A stretch of DNA of 64,000 nucleotides, taken from NCBI GenBank assembly GCA_028023455.1, contig JAQFVV010012495.1, forward strand, positions 1,707,711 to 1,771,710, given 5' to 3'. The position numbers and the translations under genes were made by a program. Shown one piece after another: positions 23,114-36,659 of this stretch (positions are counted from its first letter, which is position 1; each line of letters starts with the position of its first letter). The stretch comes from Epiperipatus broadwayi (taxonomy: Eukaryota; Onychophora; Udeonychophora; Euonychophora; Peripatidae). The notes below the pieces were generated by a model, which was not told the DNA's origin, did not search any database, and saw only the letters and a list, made by a program, of their open reading frames with translations.

Positions 23114-24446
23114 TGCAATTGTTTAGAATTTATGGGATTGTTTTTTATATAATTGATTTTGAAAACATTACATCTGTAATTGAGAGTTGGCTTGCAATGT
23201 CCCATTAGATTTCTGCTAAAGATTGTATGTATAGATAAAAATGAAAGAGAAAATTAAAAAAAAACTTTGTAGTAATGATGTATGGCTCTAGAATTGAGCT
23301 TGCCAATCCAATTATATATATATATTAGTAAACTTAATGATATAGGTATTTTGTTAAGATGGAGCAAAAAAATCGTTTTATAAGTAACATTCCTGTAAAT
23401 AGTATATTTTTGGAAGTTTGAATTAAAACTGTTTTACTAAATTTAATGAAATTTTCAGAATGCATGGTAATTGACGAATATAAAAACGAAGAGTTAAAAT
23501 ATTATAAGAAAATTTTAAAAAATTAAAGCGATTATAGAAATGCATGCATAAAAAAAACTTATATATAGTTGTTAGAAGTTATGGATTATAAGTAAAAAAT
23601 ATTATAAATGAAAGATTGATTGCTTTTTGTTAATAAAATAGTATCAGATTAATACCAACATATTTAAAGTCCTAAAAGAACACTTTAAACATTGAAGAAT
23701 CTATACAATTTAAATTATATGTTATGATAAATTGTGAGGATAGAAATAAGGGTTTAAAATGTATGCTCATAATTTGAAGTTGTTGCAAAGTTATAATATA
23801 ATTTAGTGCTAGCAGTACTGAGATTATATTTTGAAATAATAAAAATAGTTGAAACAAAAAGAGGTTTTAGTAAACTAAAAATAATTTTATAGAATCATAT
23901 ATTTAAATAAGAAAATAATTTAAATGAGCAGTAGGATAATTGGCAAAGTAAACTGAAACAAACATACAAATTATTTCATCTAGATTTAATAGATTAATGC
24001 ATTAAAGACAATTTTAGATGAAAAAATATGAGAGTAAAAATGTTTTTTTCAGTTCATAATGGAATACTAATTAAAATGGTAAGTGCTGATAACATCAGAA
24101 TGCAAAACAAAATTATAAAATAATGATTAGCAAAATAATGTAAATAGATAAAATAATTTCAATTAAATGTAGATTCAAATTTAATATGTAGTTGATTAAA
24201 AAGTTTAGGCTACAAAAGAAAGATCAGAATAGAATCAATAAGAGAACATAGAATCATCACTGTATTAATAAAGCCTATCGATATATTGAATATATGATAA
24301 AATAATTTACCAGCAATTTATTTAATATAAAAAACTATCCTTAATTCAAGTGAGTTTGAAAAAACAACAAAGGAAACATAAATAAAAAAAGACTATGTCG
24401 GTAATGTAGTAAAGATAAAAATAACAAAAGTATATTAAATAATATT

Positions 24447-25170
24447 TTAATTTGCGAAGCACCGATAGTTAAAAATTGAAATAAATTGAGATCCTGCCAA
24501 ATCTCCAGCACTCGTTACAAGACATAACTGACAGTCAATCAGATGTCAAAGATAGCTGTCTAAAATAACATCCAAACCTAAACACACAACAAAGATTTTA
24601 TGAGAAAAGAGCAGCCACCCTTTTCTACACTTTTCTTTTTATATATCTAAGCCAGTCATAAGTATTTAGGTTTGAAAGCTTGAAGCTTAAAATATCTTCA
24701 CAATTAACTCATTGAGTCTAAATCATAAATGTACAATGTGAAATCCTATGATTTACTATGAAGTAGTTTTTAGAATACAGAACAAGCAGTAAAGTATGTA
24801 AATAATATTTTAATTTGTGAAGTGCTGATAGTTGAAAATTGAAATAAATTGAGATTCTGCCAAATCTCCAGCGCTCGTTACAAGACATAACTGACAGCCA
24901 ATCAGATGTCAAAGATAGCATTGTACATTTATGATTTAGACTCAGTGAGTTAATTGTAAAGATATTTAAAGCTTCAAGCTTTCAAACCTAAATACTTATG
25001 ACTGCCTTAGATATATAGAAAGAAAAGTTGAGAGAAGGGTGGCTGCCCTTTTCTCATAAAATCTTTGTTGTGTGGTTAGGTTTGGATGTTATTTTAGATG
25101 GCTATCTTTGACATCTGATTGGCTGACAGTTATGTCATGTAACAAGCACTGGAGATTTGGCAGGATCTTT
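24447..25170. mobile_element. foldback element with an internal third copy, unclassified
   Basis: The left arm (24447-24737) and right arm (24912-25170) are inverted copies. Shared blocks are gagatcctgccaaatctcc, aagatagctgtctaaaataa, ccaaacctaaacacacaac and aagtatttaggtttgaaag. Between them, 24800-24911 is a third, direct copy of the first part of the left arm, joined head to head with the right arm at aagatagca/ttgtacat. No coding region was seen. The triple structure parallels the B1-B2-B3 arrangement at 19.3-20.3 kb, but no hammerhead core was found here. Confidence 0.8.
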
Positions 25171-25596
25171 ATTTATTTCAATTTAAAAGTTTATTAAGTA
25201 AAATAAAAAATGTCAAGACACAAAGAAATGATAATATCCCAGTTTAAATTTGACTGATTTTGAAAGATGTTATTAGTAATGCAATCTATAACTCAGATAA
25301 GTGACCAATGGTTTTTTTTTTTCAATAATTTTGAATCTATTGGGGAGAGGGGGAAATTAATACAACAAAGTTAAAAAATTTAGAATTGAAAATTTTAATC
25401 TCTCATTATTATAAGGTGGTGTTAAGATTTATGAATAGATTTATTTTCAGTACATTAGATTTGGCAATGTCTGGAAAGAAATTTAGATTTAAAAAGGTTA
25501 AAAAAAACAAAATACATTTAGAGTTTTAAAACCTATATTATTGCATTGCCAAATCCATATAATATTAATATCATTTATTTTCTTTATTAATTTTAC

Positions 25597-25792
25597 AATG
25601 CTTTTTTTACAACCCGATTGCACAATCTTTTTCAGAATTTTTATATTTTCAAATCTATTTGACAATATAAGTCGAAGTTTTGAAGAAGATTGAATAAATA
25701 GGAGTTAAGATTTAAAAATATACATAGAAGTTCTGAAGAAGATTGCTAGGGCAATCCAAACTGTCAATACCGGGTTGTAAAAAAAATTTTGA
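25597..25792. repeat. short inverted repeat
   Basis: ttttttacaacccgattgc (25602 onward) pairs with the segment ending accgggttgtaaaaaa (25772-25790), with tcttttt/aagaaga blocks inside. A wider weak pairing (tttggcaatg near 25460 with attgccaaatc near 25543) lies just upstream. Probably a small foldback relic. Confidence 0.5.
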
Positions 25793-26194
25793 GAGTAATA
25801 AGAACATAAACGATATTAATATTATATAGTTTTAAAAACTATTATTGAATAAAATAGAAAAAAGGGTTAATAGTTGTTTTATTAATCTTGAAAAGAAAGA
25901 AATGCGATTATAAATTGTTGGTGAGATTAAAAAGACACTGATTAGAAATGTTATATATGTACCAGAGAATATTTGTTAAAATTTATATATATATATATAG
26001 GAGGAGGAATGGTAAAAAAAATTAACATTATATATCTTTTGTTTATATAATATTGGAATTGGCATTGGAGATAAAAGAATTAATTCTATCAAATGTAATG
26101 TTCATATGACCGCATGTGAAGATAATAAAAATAGAATTAATAAAACATTATGCAAAAAATATACATTTTCTAGTATATTTAGAATAAAAATACA

Positions 26195-29095
26195 TGTCCT
26201 CATCATCAACCATTATCAGTCCACTGCAGGATGAAGGTCTCTCCAAGTTCAATCCATCTTTTCTGATCTTTTGCTTCTCTTCTCCACATCACCGCTGCAT
26301 ACTTTCTTATTTCATCCATCCATCTCACACGTGGTCTCTTTCTGGGTCTTTTACAATCTCTTGGAATCCACTTTAAAATTTCAATTGTCCATCTATTATC
26401 ATTTCTTCTAGCAATATGTTCAGCCCAACTCTACTTCAGTCTTTTAATTTTTTCAATAAGGTCAGTAACACCTATTTGTTCTCTTACCCATACATTGCAT
26501 TTTCGATCTCGTCTTGTAACTCCCAAGATGCATTTCTCCATACTTCTTTGCGTGGTTTAAAGTCTCTGTATTGCTCTTCTATTAATTGTCCAAGTCTCAG
26601 ATCCATAAGTAAAAACTGGCAAAACACATTTATTAAAAACCTTCCTTTTCAAACACATAGGCATATTTCCTTTTAGTATCAAGTTATTTCTACCAAAAGC
26701 ACTCCAACCAAGATTAATTCTATGATTAATTTCATCCATTATGTTTCCATCTGTATTAATAATCTGACCAAGGTATTTGTAACTGTTAACTTTTTCTAAT
26801 TCATCATAATCAATCTTTATTTTCATATTTTGAGAAAATCTATTAAACGTTACTTTAGTCTTTTTAACATTTATCTTTAGTCCTACTTTCCTACTTTCAT
26901 CTGATAACTCCTGCAATATTTCTGTAACTCTAAAGCATTATTTGTAAAAACAACTACATCATCTGCAAAATATAAATGACTTAAAAAATCTCCATTTACT
27001 TTCGCTTCTTTAGCTTCCCATTTTAATCCACAAAATACTTCTTGCAGCACTGCTGTAAAAGGTTTTGGAGATATGGAGTCACCCTGTCTTACACCCTTCT
27101 CAATGTTGACTTTCCTACTATCATTATGTAATCTAATTATTGCTGTTGCATTTTTATAAATATTCTTTAAAATATGACAATATCCTGGATCTATACCTTG
27201 ATGATCCAATGCTTTAATCACTGAAGAAATGTTTATAGAATCAAATGCCTTTTCATAATCTACATATCCTAAGCATAATGGCAACTCATATTCATTTGTT
27301 TTTTCTATAACTTCTCTCAATACTTGGATATGATCTACTGTATGAAAACCACTTTTAAATCCAGCTTCTTTTTTGGTTGGTGGAAGTCCAGTGTTCTATG
27401 TAAATGAGTTGCAATTATCTTAGTAAAAATTTTGTATAAAACTGATAAAAGACTGATAGGTCTGTAATTTCTAATATCTTCTTTATCATCTTTTTAAAAT
27501 ATTAATATTAATACTGCATTTTTCCAATCATCTGGTACATCTTTATCATTTAGATATTTGGAATATAACTTTGCTAAAAAAAATTATATTTCTTCACCTG
27601 CTTCTTTTAATATATCAATTATAATTCCATCATTATCTGGAGCCTTCCCTTTCTTCATAAATTTAATTGCATGTTTCACTTCCTCATTCAACATTCTGGG
27701 CAATTCAGAAGATATAAATAGGTATAGGAGGTATTTGTTCTTTATTACTATATAAATCTTGATAAAAGTCTTCTACACATCTCATGATGTCATCTCTCTT
27801 TTTAGTAATAATGCCATCTTTTTTTTTATTGCAGATATAAATTTCCTACCAATACCAAAATGTTGTTTTACACTCTTTAGACTTTTATTCTCTTCTACAG
27901 CTTTCCTTGCTAGTTCACAATTATACTTTCTTATATCATTTTCAACTCTTTTCCACACCATTTTATAAAATTCGAGATATTCAATCTTTTTTAATGCATC
28001 ATTGGTGTATATCCTCATATTCCTTCTTTTTTTCACAAATTCTCTAGTCTCAGTAGAAATTTTATTGGTCAATTGATGCTTTTTTCTTCCAGCTATCTTT
28101 GTTGCAGTTTTTAAAAATGTATCAGTTATTTTCCTATTAATTTCATTCAAATCTGAATCATGTTCGAAATCTACTAATACTTGAAACCAATTTGTAAGTT
28201 CTAATTTAAATTCATTAGAATGTTTCTGAAGATTAGGAATATCAACTGTAAATATAGTTTTTTCTTAATAATTTTTGTCTCTCTAGTTTTGCATTAACAT
28301 GTACCTTACATCTTACTAATCGATGATCACTTCCTGTGTTAAATTTATTAAGAACATTACAATCTTGAAATATGTATTTTTTGTTAATGAAAATATAATC
28401 CAATTTTGCTGTACCTTTATTTGGATGCTTCCATGTCCATTTCCTTTTAACATTTTTCTCAAAAAAAGAATTCATAAAATATAGTTTTTCTTTTTCTGCA
28501 AACTCCACAATTCTATGTCCTCTCTCATTTCTATTACCATAACCAAAATTATCTACAGCATTTTTGTCTTTCATTTGTTTATCAATTCTAGCATTAAATT
28601 CTCCCATAACAATTTTAAAATGTTGTTTACTCTGATCAAAAGCCTTTTGTATATCCATATAAAAATCTTCTACTACTTCATCACTATGAGAACTTGCTGG
28701 GGCATAAACCTGAATTATCTGCATTTGGTATCTGCTATTAAATTGTAAAACTAATCATGCCACTCTGTCTGATACATAATCAACCTCCACAATGATATTC
28801 TTCCATTTTTTATTTATAATGAATCCTACTCCACTTGTATTTCCAATATTTGTGCCTATATAGTAGAGTACATGTCTACTTTTTAAATGAATTGTTTCTT
28901 CACCTTTTCTTCTAACTTCACAAAGTCCAATAATGTCCCATTTAATATAAGATAATTCTTCTTCTAACTCTTGCAGTCTTCCTTCACTTGAAAGTGATCT
29001 GTAGATGTAAGTATCTAAATAAAAAGTCATCATCAAATGGCAGCCTGAGTCTGCAATCAGGGTATTCTTAGAACCCTCCACCTTCGGCCTCCAAC
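26195..29095 (-). mobile_element. RTE-like LINE, nearly full coding region, broken
   Basis: On the - strand. 29081-28755 encodes the start of an AP-type endonuclease (WDIIGLCEVRRKGEE, with the catalytic Glu). 28724-28242 continues it: QVYAPASSHSDE, MGEFNARID where GDFNA is usual, and TGSDHRLVRCKV with the catalytic SDH at about 28330-28311. 28150-27782 is the linker region. 27320-26883 is RT core: GYVDYEKAFDSI (motif A), GVRQGDSISPKPF and LYFADDVVVF (catalytic Asp pair at 26969-26958). 26916-26225 is the RT-distal region with KYLGQIINTDGN, TYGSETWTINRRAIQRL. The 3' tail reads tgatgatgag at about 26210-26200. Several frameshifts and the GDFN to GEFN change make this copy inactive. It lies in intron 2, antisense to the EB gene. 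Confidence 0.9.
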
Positions 29096-29243
29096 TGCTG
29101 CTTTGATTGGTGACTTTACAGCAAAATTACATGTACATAAAGTTAAAGACACAAAAATAAAAGAAAAAATTCCTAATTATAAATACTGCCAGAGAAATTC
29201 TAAAACAAATTAATGTTTTTAAATATTTAAATAATTAAAGATG

Positions 29244-29246
29244 TAT

Positions 29247-29283
<37 letters not shown>

Positions 29284-29320
29284 AATAATAATAATGATGA
29301 TGATGATGATGATGGCAAAG
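29244..29320. repeat. (GAT)n microsatellite
   Basis: About 25 GAT units, interrupted by a short AAT run. It lies about 150 bp from the 5' end of the RTE-like LINE. Confidence 0.95.
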
Positions 29321-30722
29321 TTTGGGCTTAATGACTTGTTTGAGATTACAACAAATAATAAAAAATAAATAAAATTAGAACAGTGGGCAGTTTGCAAAAA
29401 AAATGTTATTTTATTAAAATCACATCCTCACATCAAAATGCTTTAGATTCGCCTATATAATTAGAAAGTAGGTTGAAGATAAGAGCTCACATATTTTTAT
29501 AAAGTCATAATCTTGTGTTGAAGATTTGCTGAGGTTCCTCTAGTGGCAAATTTAACCCTCAAGGTGCATAGTATTAAGGTTATATATATGTAAAATCATA
29601 TTAGTATTTCTTTTTCACATTATGGTCAAAATCAATACATTTTTTGCATAAAAGTAAATATTAGTTTATGTTTCAATTTTTAATTTATATTTAAATATCT
29701 TTGTATCACCTTGTTTTGTTTTTCTATTTATTATTTTTAACTATTGTCTGTATCCTTCTTTAAAAGGCTTTCATTTGTGTGAATTACATAATCATAGTTT
29801 TCATGTTTAAATTTATCAATAAAATATAAACAATCTGTTTTCAAGGTAACATTATAATTAAACAGTAAGTGAACTCCACTTATTTACTCTTGCCTAAATT
29901 CTTTAAATATATTATAAATAAAAATAGTGAGTGAAACAGATTAAAATTAAATCTGCCTAGAAGTTTGAATAAATTTCATTATAGTAAGCAATGATGAAGT
30001 GAAGTTAGATTAATAAATAAACATTTCATAATCTTTCACACAAACTAATATTCAATATTTTAAATATAATAAACCATAAGTAATAACAGTTAATTAATTA
30101 TTATGTATAAATTACATCACCACAGATCTCAAACTTAAACAAACTAATAGAATATTAGCAACTAATTATTAAGATATTACTACAATTAAGCATTAAATGG
30201 AATCAATTGATTTCCATTCATACAGCCTTTGAATATATTGTAAATAAATGCTATTACTAGAATAGATTTAAAAGCTTAAAAAAATTAGTCTATTTTAAAA
30301 CAATTTATCTTTGTATATTGTTATAAAGTTTATTTTAATTTTTAGGCATATTTAATTTCAACATGTTTCAGTCATTATTTTGTTATTCAGTCTGGAGATT
30401 ATTTAAAGATGTAAATACATTTAATTCTAATTTTATTACAAAATTCATTATTTTACAACATTTTTTATCTTATCATTTGCATTTAAAAAAAAAAAATACA
30501 AAAATTAGAGTGAACAAAAATTATTTCAAATAATTTATTTTTCTTATTTTATTTTTAAGATTTTTTTTTTAATTTGTAATCATTTTACAAAAACTTCTAA
30601 ATTGTATGTTAAATTAATTATAAATAATACAGATTCTCTCCATGGTGTTATGATGATATATATGTATTTAAAAAATGTTAAAAGATATGTTAGAGGTAAT
30701 ACAATTACTATAAAAATTATTT

Positions 30723-31160
30723 AGATCAGATGCTGTTCGAACTCAGACTTTCACATGACTCACAACTCTCAGTGCCATTTTATATTGCTGACCCACCTGA
30801 TCACACACATGTTGAAAAGATGAATAATCACCAATATACATATTTCATGCTACACCAGCACTCATCAGTTGGTCCAGATTACCATCTCCACACATATATG
30901 TAACCAGTACTCAGATCCATATTAAGACAGCTAATCTTCATACTTTAATGGACAGACTTCAAACTACTCCAACCCACAACTCTTCAGCCTTCCATTTTGC
31001 AATATACTATATTGGTGATTATTTATCTTTTCAACATGTGTGTGATCAGGTGGGTAAGCAATATATGATGGTACTGAAAGTTGTGGATCATGTGAAAGTC
31101 TGAGTTCGAATCCTGCATATATTACATATATAAATGCAGGTGTAAGCCTGCACAATGTAC
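30723..31160 (-). repeat. family A repeat plus inverted partial copy
   Basis: 30723-31010 is a family A unit in the - orientation (gttcgaactcagactttcac, acacacatgttgaaaagat, atggacagacttcaa). 31011-31160 is a shorter inverted partner (ttggtgattatttatc, catgtgaaagtctgagttcg). The pair forms a hairpin-like structure with a hammerhead in the larger arm. The 12-base block cagatgctgttc/ccagatgctgtt occurs at both outer ends. Confidence 0.8.
30830..30873 (-). ncRNA. hammerhead ribozyme, family A, canonical core
   Basis: On the - strand: ACCAA (stem I), CTGATGA, stem II hairpin TGCT with loop GGTGT and AGCA (plus a G-U closing pair), GAA, ATATGTAT, cleavage-site A, then TTGGT pairing perfectly with ACCAA. 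All core bases are present. The cleavage triplet is UAUA-type (NUH with H = A). Confidence 0.72.
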
Positions 31161-32841
31161 CAGATGCTGTTATAAATAAAAAGCCAGACCAAATGTATAG
31201 AATAATACTTTTATTGGATTGTTAAATGCCTTACTTTTAAGAACAAATATTGCTTTGTAGTATCTAGAGATTAGGGATAATAACGTGCATTTTCATTGCT
31301 TCAAAGTAAGGAATACATTTTTTCGAAAAATTAATGAACATTACTAAATGACCAAACATTGTTGCTTTGCCACAACTACAATTTCCAGTACTGCATTGAG
31401 AGATAGTATTACCTAATCTAGAGAATTTGAAACATAAGAATAATCAACCTTCAATACTGACAATGATTAGGATGTGATACATTAAGCTACAATTTATTTG
31501 GCAAATGACTCTGCTTTATTTTAATACATAATCCTCCAAGAATTTAGTTTTCTGTAAAACTTCTCATGTAAGTTTGGCTGGAGAATTTATGATATAGTTG
31601 TATGTGACTGGATTTACTTCTATAGTACCATAATATATCTTTTTATAAATTTAGACTTGTAATGATATTTTCTGCCTTCTCTTTCTGTTTAGAAAAATAT
31701 TTGAAATTGCTTTGATCATGTCATGTTTGTGTACTTCTTCTAAATAGCCAGATAAGTATAGATGATATTTATAATTTTTTATTGATATTGTGGTGGAAGA
31801 GACTGTTTGCCAATCAATATCTTAGTAAGTAATCATTTAACTTATCAATTATTTGTTCTGATAATGCTAAAGTTTATAAATTTTGTATTATTATTATTAT
31901 CAAATGTTGGAACTTGCTTCTGTTTCTTCACATGATTACTTATTATTTTTAGCTCCATTTGTAATTGAGACTACATTCTTATTAAGAAGCATAGTAATTT
32001 ATTTATGTAGAATACTTTGGGTACAAAGACTTATATTTACTAAGATACTTTGTTTATTAGAAAAAATAATGTAAGGCATAATTTCATTTCTATTTTCCAG
32101 AATTTTTTCCATTTGTTCACCACATGTAGCAGTTTGCTGGGGTACTTCAACCAAGGATGTTTATTTGGAACCTGCTATGATTATAAGTTTTATCATTAGC
32201 ATTAAAGTTATTTTCATGTTGTAAACTTTTTACTTTTACAATCGTTTTTTTTTATTTTTTATAATATGCAAAGTTAATTTCATATTATTATGACACTTTT
32301 TTGGCTTAAGATTTTGGAGTTTTAATAGGAAAGATTTATCATTTATTACTGAATTTTCTCATTCTCTGCATTTGATTTAGCTGAGATTACACTGATATCA
32401 AAAGGCTATTGTATTTAACTTCACAAACTTTCTTAATAACTCAAATTCTTATAGTAAAAAAGATATTAATTTTTATTTTCTATTTAAGATTTAAATTATA
32501 AAGATGAAAAAATATACCTTACTTATCGCTGTTACCAAATTCAATTCATTATTCTTGTAATTAATTACATATTTAGAAGAAAAAAAAGTATTGCGGTTTA
32601 AGCATCAACTTTCAATCATTCAAGTAAAAGCAAAATAAAATTATTTTTTAAAAAATACAAAACACTTTTTATATAAATATGAATAACTACGTAATAATAA
32701 ATAACTGCATATAATTATAGGTGTGTTTTAATAGTAAATTAACTAAATTATCAAAAAAATATTATTTGTATTTAAATTTTTTAACCAAAAATGGATTTAG
32801 AGAAAAAAGAACTTAACGATATTCAATGTAAAAATGGCAAA

Positions 32842-33210
32842 ACTCTCCACACAGTAGTGCCACTCAGTGCAAGCCAGAGTAATCAATGGATGCAAGAAGA
32901 TTTGTGCATAAGTGCCTACTCATCCAATATCCCTAGACTAGTTTCTAGCTTGTGGTTTTCATCATTGAGGAGCCTTGGATCTAAGAGCATTGTACCTAAA
33001 TCTTAGGATGTAATACAATCCTCTAGCAACCACCTTTTACCACTTTAGTTAACTATAAAACTATGAGTCCAAAATTGAAAACAATATTTTCAACTGAAGC
33101 TCATTAGCTTATATAGTCATATAGGTCTGAACTCAGTTCAGTACCCCTACATTTTGGTGTCTTTGTTTCTTTAATAACCATAGTCACCACTATCCTATTA
33201 GGCTGAGTTC
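32842..33210 (-). repeat. family B repeat, copy B4
   Basis: Same unit as B1 but more diverged (aagccagagtaatcaatgg, gtgcctactcatccaat, ctagcaaccacctttta, tacattttggtgtctttg). The hammerhead at 32930-32971 (- strand) has ATGATGA for CTGATGA, but stem I (TCCTCA with TAGGGA) and ACTAGT are preserved. Confidence 0.85.
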
Positions 33211-33565
33211 AGACCTATATGACTATATAAGGTATTGATTTGGATTGAAAATATTATTGTGTTTCAATTTTGGACTCATTGTTTTATAGTTAACTAAAGA
33301 AATAAAAGGTGGCTGCTGGAGGGTCACATCAGATCCTAAGATTTTAAAATTTAGATGCAGTGCTCTCAGATCCAAGGCTCCTCACTAATAAAAACCACAA
33401 GCTAGAAACTAGTCTGGGGATATTGGATAAGTAGGCACTAGATAGGGATTTTATGCACAAACCTTCTTGCATCCATTGATTACTCTGGCTTGCACTGAAT
33501 AGCACTACTGTATAAAGAGTTCTGACTGTTTTAACAGCTTGAGCAACCATAAAAATGATGATCAT
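33211..33565 (+). repeat. family B repeat, inverted copy B5
   Basis: Reverse complement of B4, so 32842-33565 is a second family B inverted repeat. Its hammerhead at 33379-33420 is decayed in the core (CTAATAA), with stems I and III intact (TCCTCA with TGGGGA, ACTAGT). Confidence 0.85.
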
Positions 33566-35376
33566 GTGATGTTTAGTGGTTCAAAGTAAAAATGATTTTT
33601 TTTTAGTATATATATATTTCTTACTATGTAATAATAGTCAAAAATGTTAGCATTTATTTTATGATGAAATTAAAGACAGATTAATAAAAATAAATAAATA
33701 AAATTAAAATGTTATTAAGAAGTGTGATTATATTTTAAAGAATAAGTGCTAAATTAATTTGAAATATTTAATATTCCTAAATTATTAAAGCAAAGAAAAG
33801 TGATTAGAACAAAAAGTTGAATCAACATCGAGTAGAAGTTAAAAACTTGGCATTAGCGATAAGAAATTTATTTTAGAAAGTTCAAAAATTTGTAATATGT
33901 AATAGAAAGATTTGAAAAGTAATTAAAACAAAGTTCAATAAAAATCAAATGTTTTGAAAATATAAAAACTTAATTAAAACAAAAATCTACACGAAGCTTA
34001 AAAACAAAAATATTTTTTGAATTTATAAAATAAATCTAAAATTATTACTAAAAAAAAATGTCAAAAAAATTCAAATCGGTTTCACTATAAGTATAAAATA
34101 AAAAATAAAAAAAAAGATAGTTTAAGATTATATAATTTTATGTGAAGAAAATTTTAAATATTCTAGGTTGAAGGAAATATTCTATTTTGCAAAAAAATTA
34201 AAAACCTTGAATAGCTTAAGTGTATGAAAATAAATCAATGGAGAGAAATTCACTTTGTTATAAGCAGTTCAAAAAAGAAACATTTTAAGCATGTTAAATA
34301 ATTGTCTTGTTTTAAGATCCAAAACATTACATTTATTGGCTTATACCAATTTTCTAAAAAGTCTATTACCAGTCTATTATGCCAAGATTTCTATACATGG
34401 ATTTATGCAATGGAAAAATGACAGATTTTAAAAAGTTCATGATTGGTGAGTTTAACTCTATTAAACTCTTTATGAACTCCAGAGTAAGGAACCATTTGAT
34501 TATTTTTTTGTTAAAGACTTAAAAAAATGAATCACTTTCAATTAAAGGAGCTGCATTTTGTACTCAATTAGAATATCATAAGCTTTGAAAAGTACTAAAA
34601 GCAAAAGCAGAGATTAGATTTGCAGATAAATTTTATACTATTTGTATTATGAATATAAAAATTAATAATTATACATATTTATTTTTTTGGCAGATCAAGT
34701 GATTTGCAGCACTTGTATAGGAAGTTGAATACAACATTTCCATATCCATATTTAACATTTTTATTCCATAAAATAATAATAGAATGGCTTGTTGGAATAG
34801 GCACCAGATTCTGATATGATACCATTGCATTAAATCACATGGGTCTTTTCATCCAATTGATTTACACTGAGAGTTAACTTTATTTTAAAAAAAATACATG
34901 CAGATTTACAAATATTACCATGACACTTTAAAACTGACTTTTATTATCAATATTCTTAGTTTATATTTTCTGGTGAATTATAGAATTGAATTTATGCTAA
35001 TAGTTTTTCATATCTGGGCTATAAATTTGTGATTCACTACTTTATTTTGCTTATTTTATCTAATGTAATTATTCAGATGTTACATTTTATACAACTGAGA
35101 AAATAATATTGTATTCTATACTACACTATTTGTTTTATTAATAAAGAAAAACTAACCTGTTATATCTATCTTTTCAATTCATCCATAGTCTTTATTAATA
35201 AATTATTTTTATCCTCAATTGTTGGTTTACTCTTCTGATTTTATTTTCATCAATTAAACTTTGTTTTTCTGTATATTAAACTTTTTTGCAGTTATCATCC
35301 TTATAAAATTTTTAGTCAGTTCACTAAGTTCCGACTACAGTTAATTATTGAAAACAGTAATGTCTATAGTCTAAAT

Positions 35377-36019
35377 CAGTAGTCTACCACAACCTGTAGG
35401 TAGCAACTTCTCAAGGGGTCACAAAAAAATTGTTGGGGTCATGAAAATAGTGAGAAGTTCTAATGTCGGATAATAAATTTTTAGCTGCAAAAAAAAAAAA
35501 GCCTAATCACTACTAAAAAATAATGAAAACTGCTCACTCGTGTGTGTGTCTGACAACTTTTTGTTCAAACACTTCCTTCTTTATATTCCAACCCGCATGG
35601 CACTTATATTGCTCTCTTGCTCTCACATGACACTTATTTTGCTCTCTCACTCTCTCTTGTTCTTTCTCAGAGTTTTGTTTTTCATGCTAGAATCCTCCTA
35701 ACGTTGACATGTGATATTCATTCTTGAATCTACACATTTTTTTTAAAAAACAGGCTAAAAAAGTTGCAATTACAAATCAACACTAAGAATCAGGTATTAT
35801 TATAAATTCTTTCTTAATATACACTTTTTTCAAAGATCTTATATCAAATCATATGTACTGTATTATAATATAACGACTTATATTTGTATGTGATAAAACG
35901 ACTTTTACAATTACTATCCTTATATGCTTATAATAGAATGATAACAATATATAATGAGTCGAATAAAATTTCAATATTGGTATGACGATCACAATTATAC
36001 AAAAAAGTGCACATCACTA
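35377..36019. mobile_element. non-autonomous hAT-like element
   Basis: The left end CAGTAGTCTACC is followed by GGGGTCAC and TTGGGGTCATGA text typical of Charlie-type hAT ends. The right end reads TAGTGATGTGCAC on the - strand. Flanking 8-mers gtctaaat (35369-35376) and gtctaaaa (36020-36027) match at 7 of 8 positions. No transposase is encoded. Boundaries rest mainly on the target duplication. Confidence 0.6.
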
Positions 36020-36659
36020 GTCTAAAATACTTAATTTCTCATTAGCTTTGTGAAGGCTCAGACTTCATTTTTCGTAATCCATTAGAATTATTTACTTTTA
36101 GAATAATAAAATATTATATGACTTCTTATCGACTTTCTTTACGATGTGGCTTTAGTCTTGGTCAAATAAAAAGTAATTATCATTGCATAAAATTCAAATA
36201 ACAGTATAGACTATTATATGTGTTTAATATATAATTAATTGCTGCTTTATTTATAAAATGATGTTATATCAGATAAATCTAATCAAATCCTCTATGAGAT
36301 AATAATAAAACAAAATTGTTTCTATAAAATATAAAGTATCCTTTTAATGTTTTACTACTCATATCAATAATGAGTAATGGGAGATTATTGAAAAAAAATT
36401 ATTTTATAAAATGATTAATGTTAAAATTATTATATTTGATAACATATATTCATCACAGGTATATGAATAAAACAGGAAAACTCTCTATATAGTAGTTTAG
36501 TGGCATATGAATAAACTTACATTCACTTTACATTTTACTGATAAAATATTTTATTCTATTTCATATTAAACACAAATTTATATCTATACCCTGGCAGATT
36601 TAATTGTAAAAAATGTTATCTACCCATATTGTTTTTTTTATCTAATTTTCTCAAGTAAA

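Noticed and set aside
24718-24921. 67-codon - strand frame
   Set aside because: Lies wholly within the foldback repeat, with no domain.
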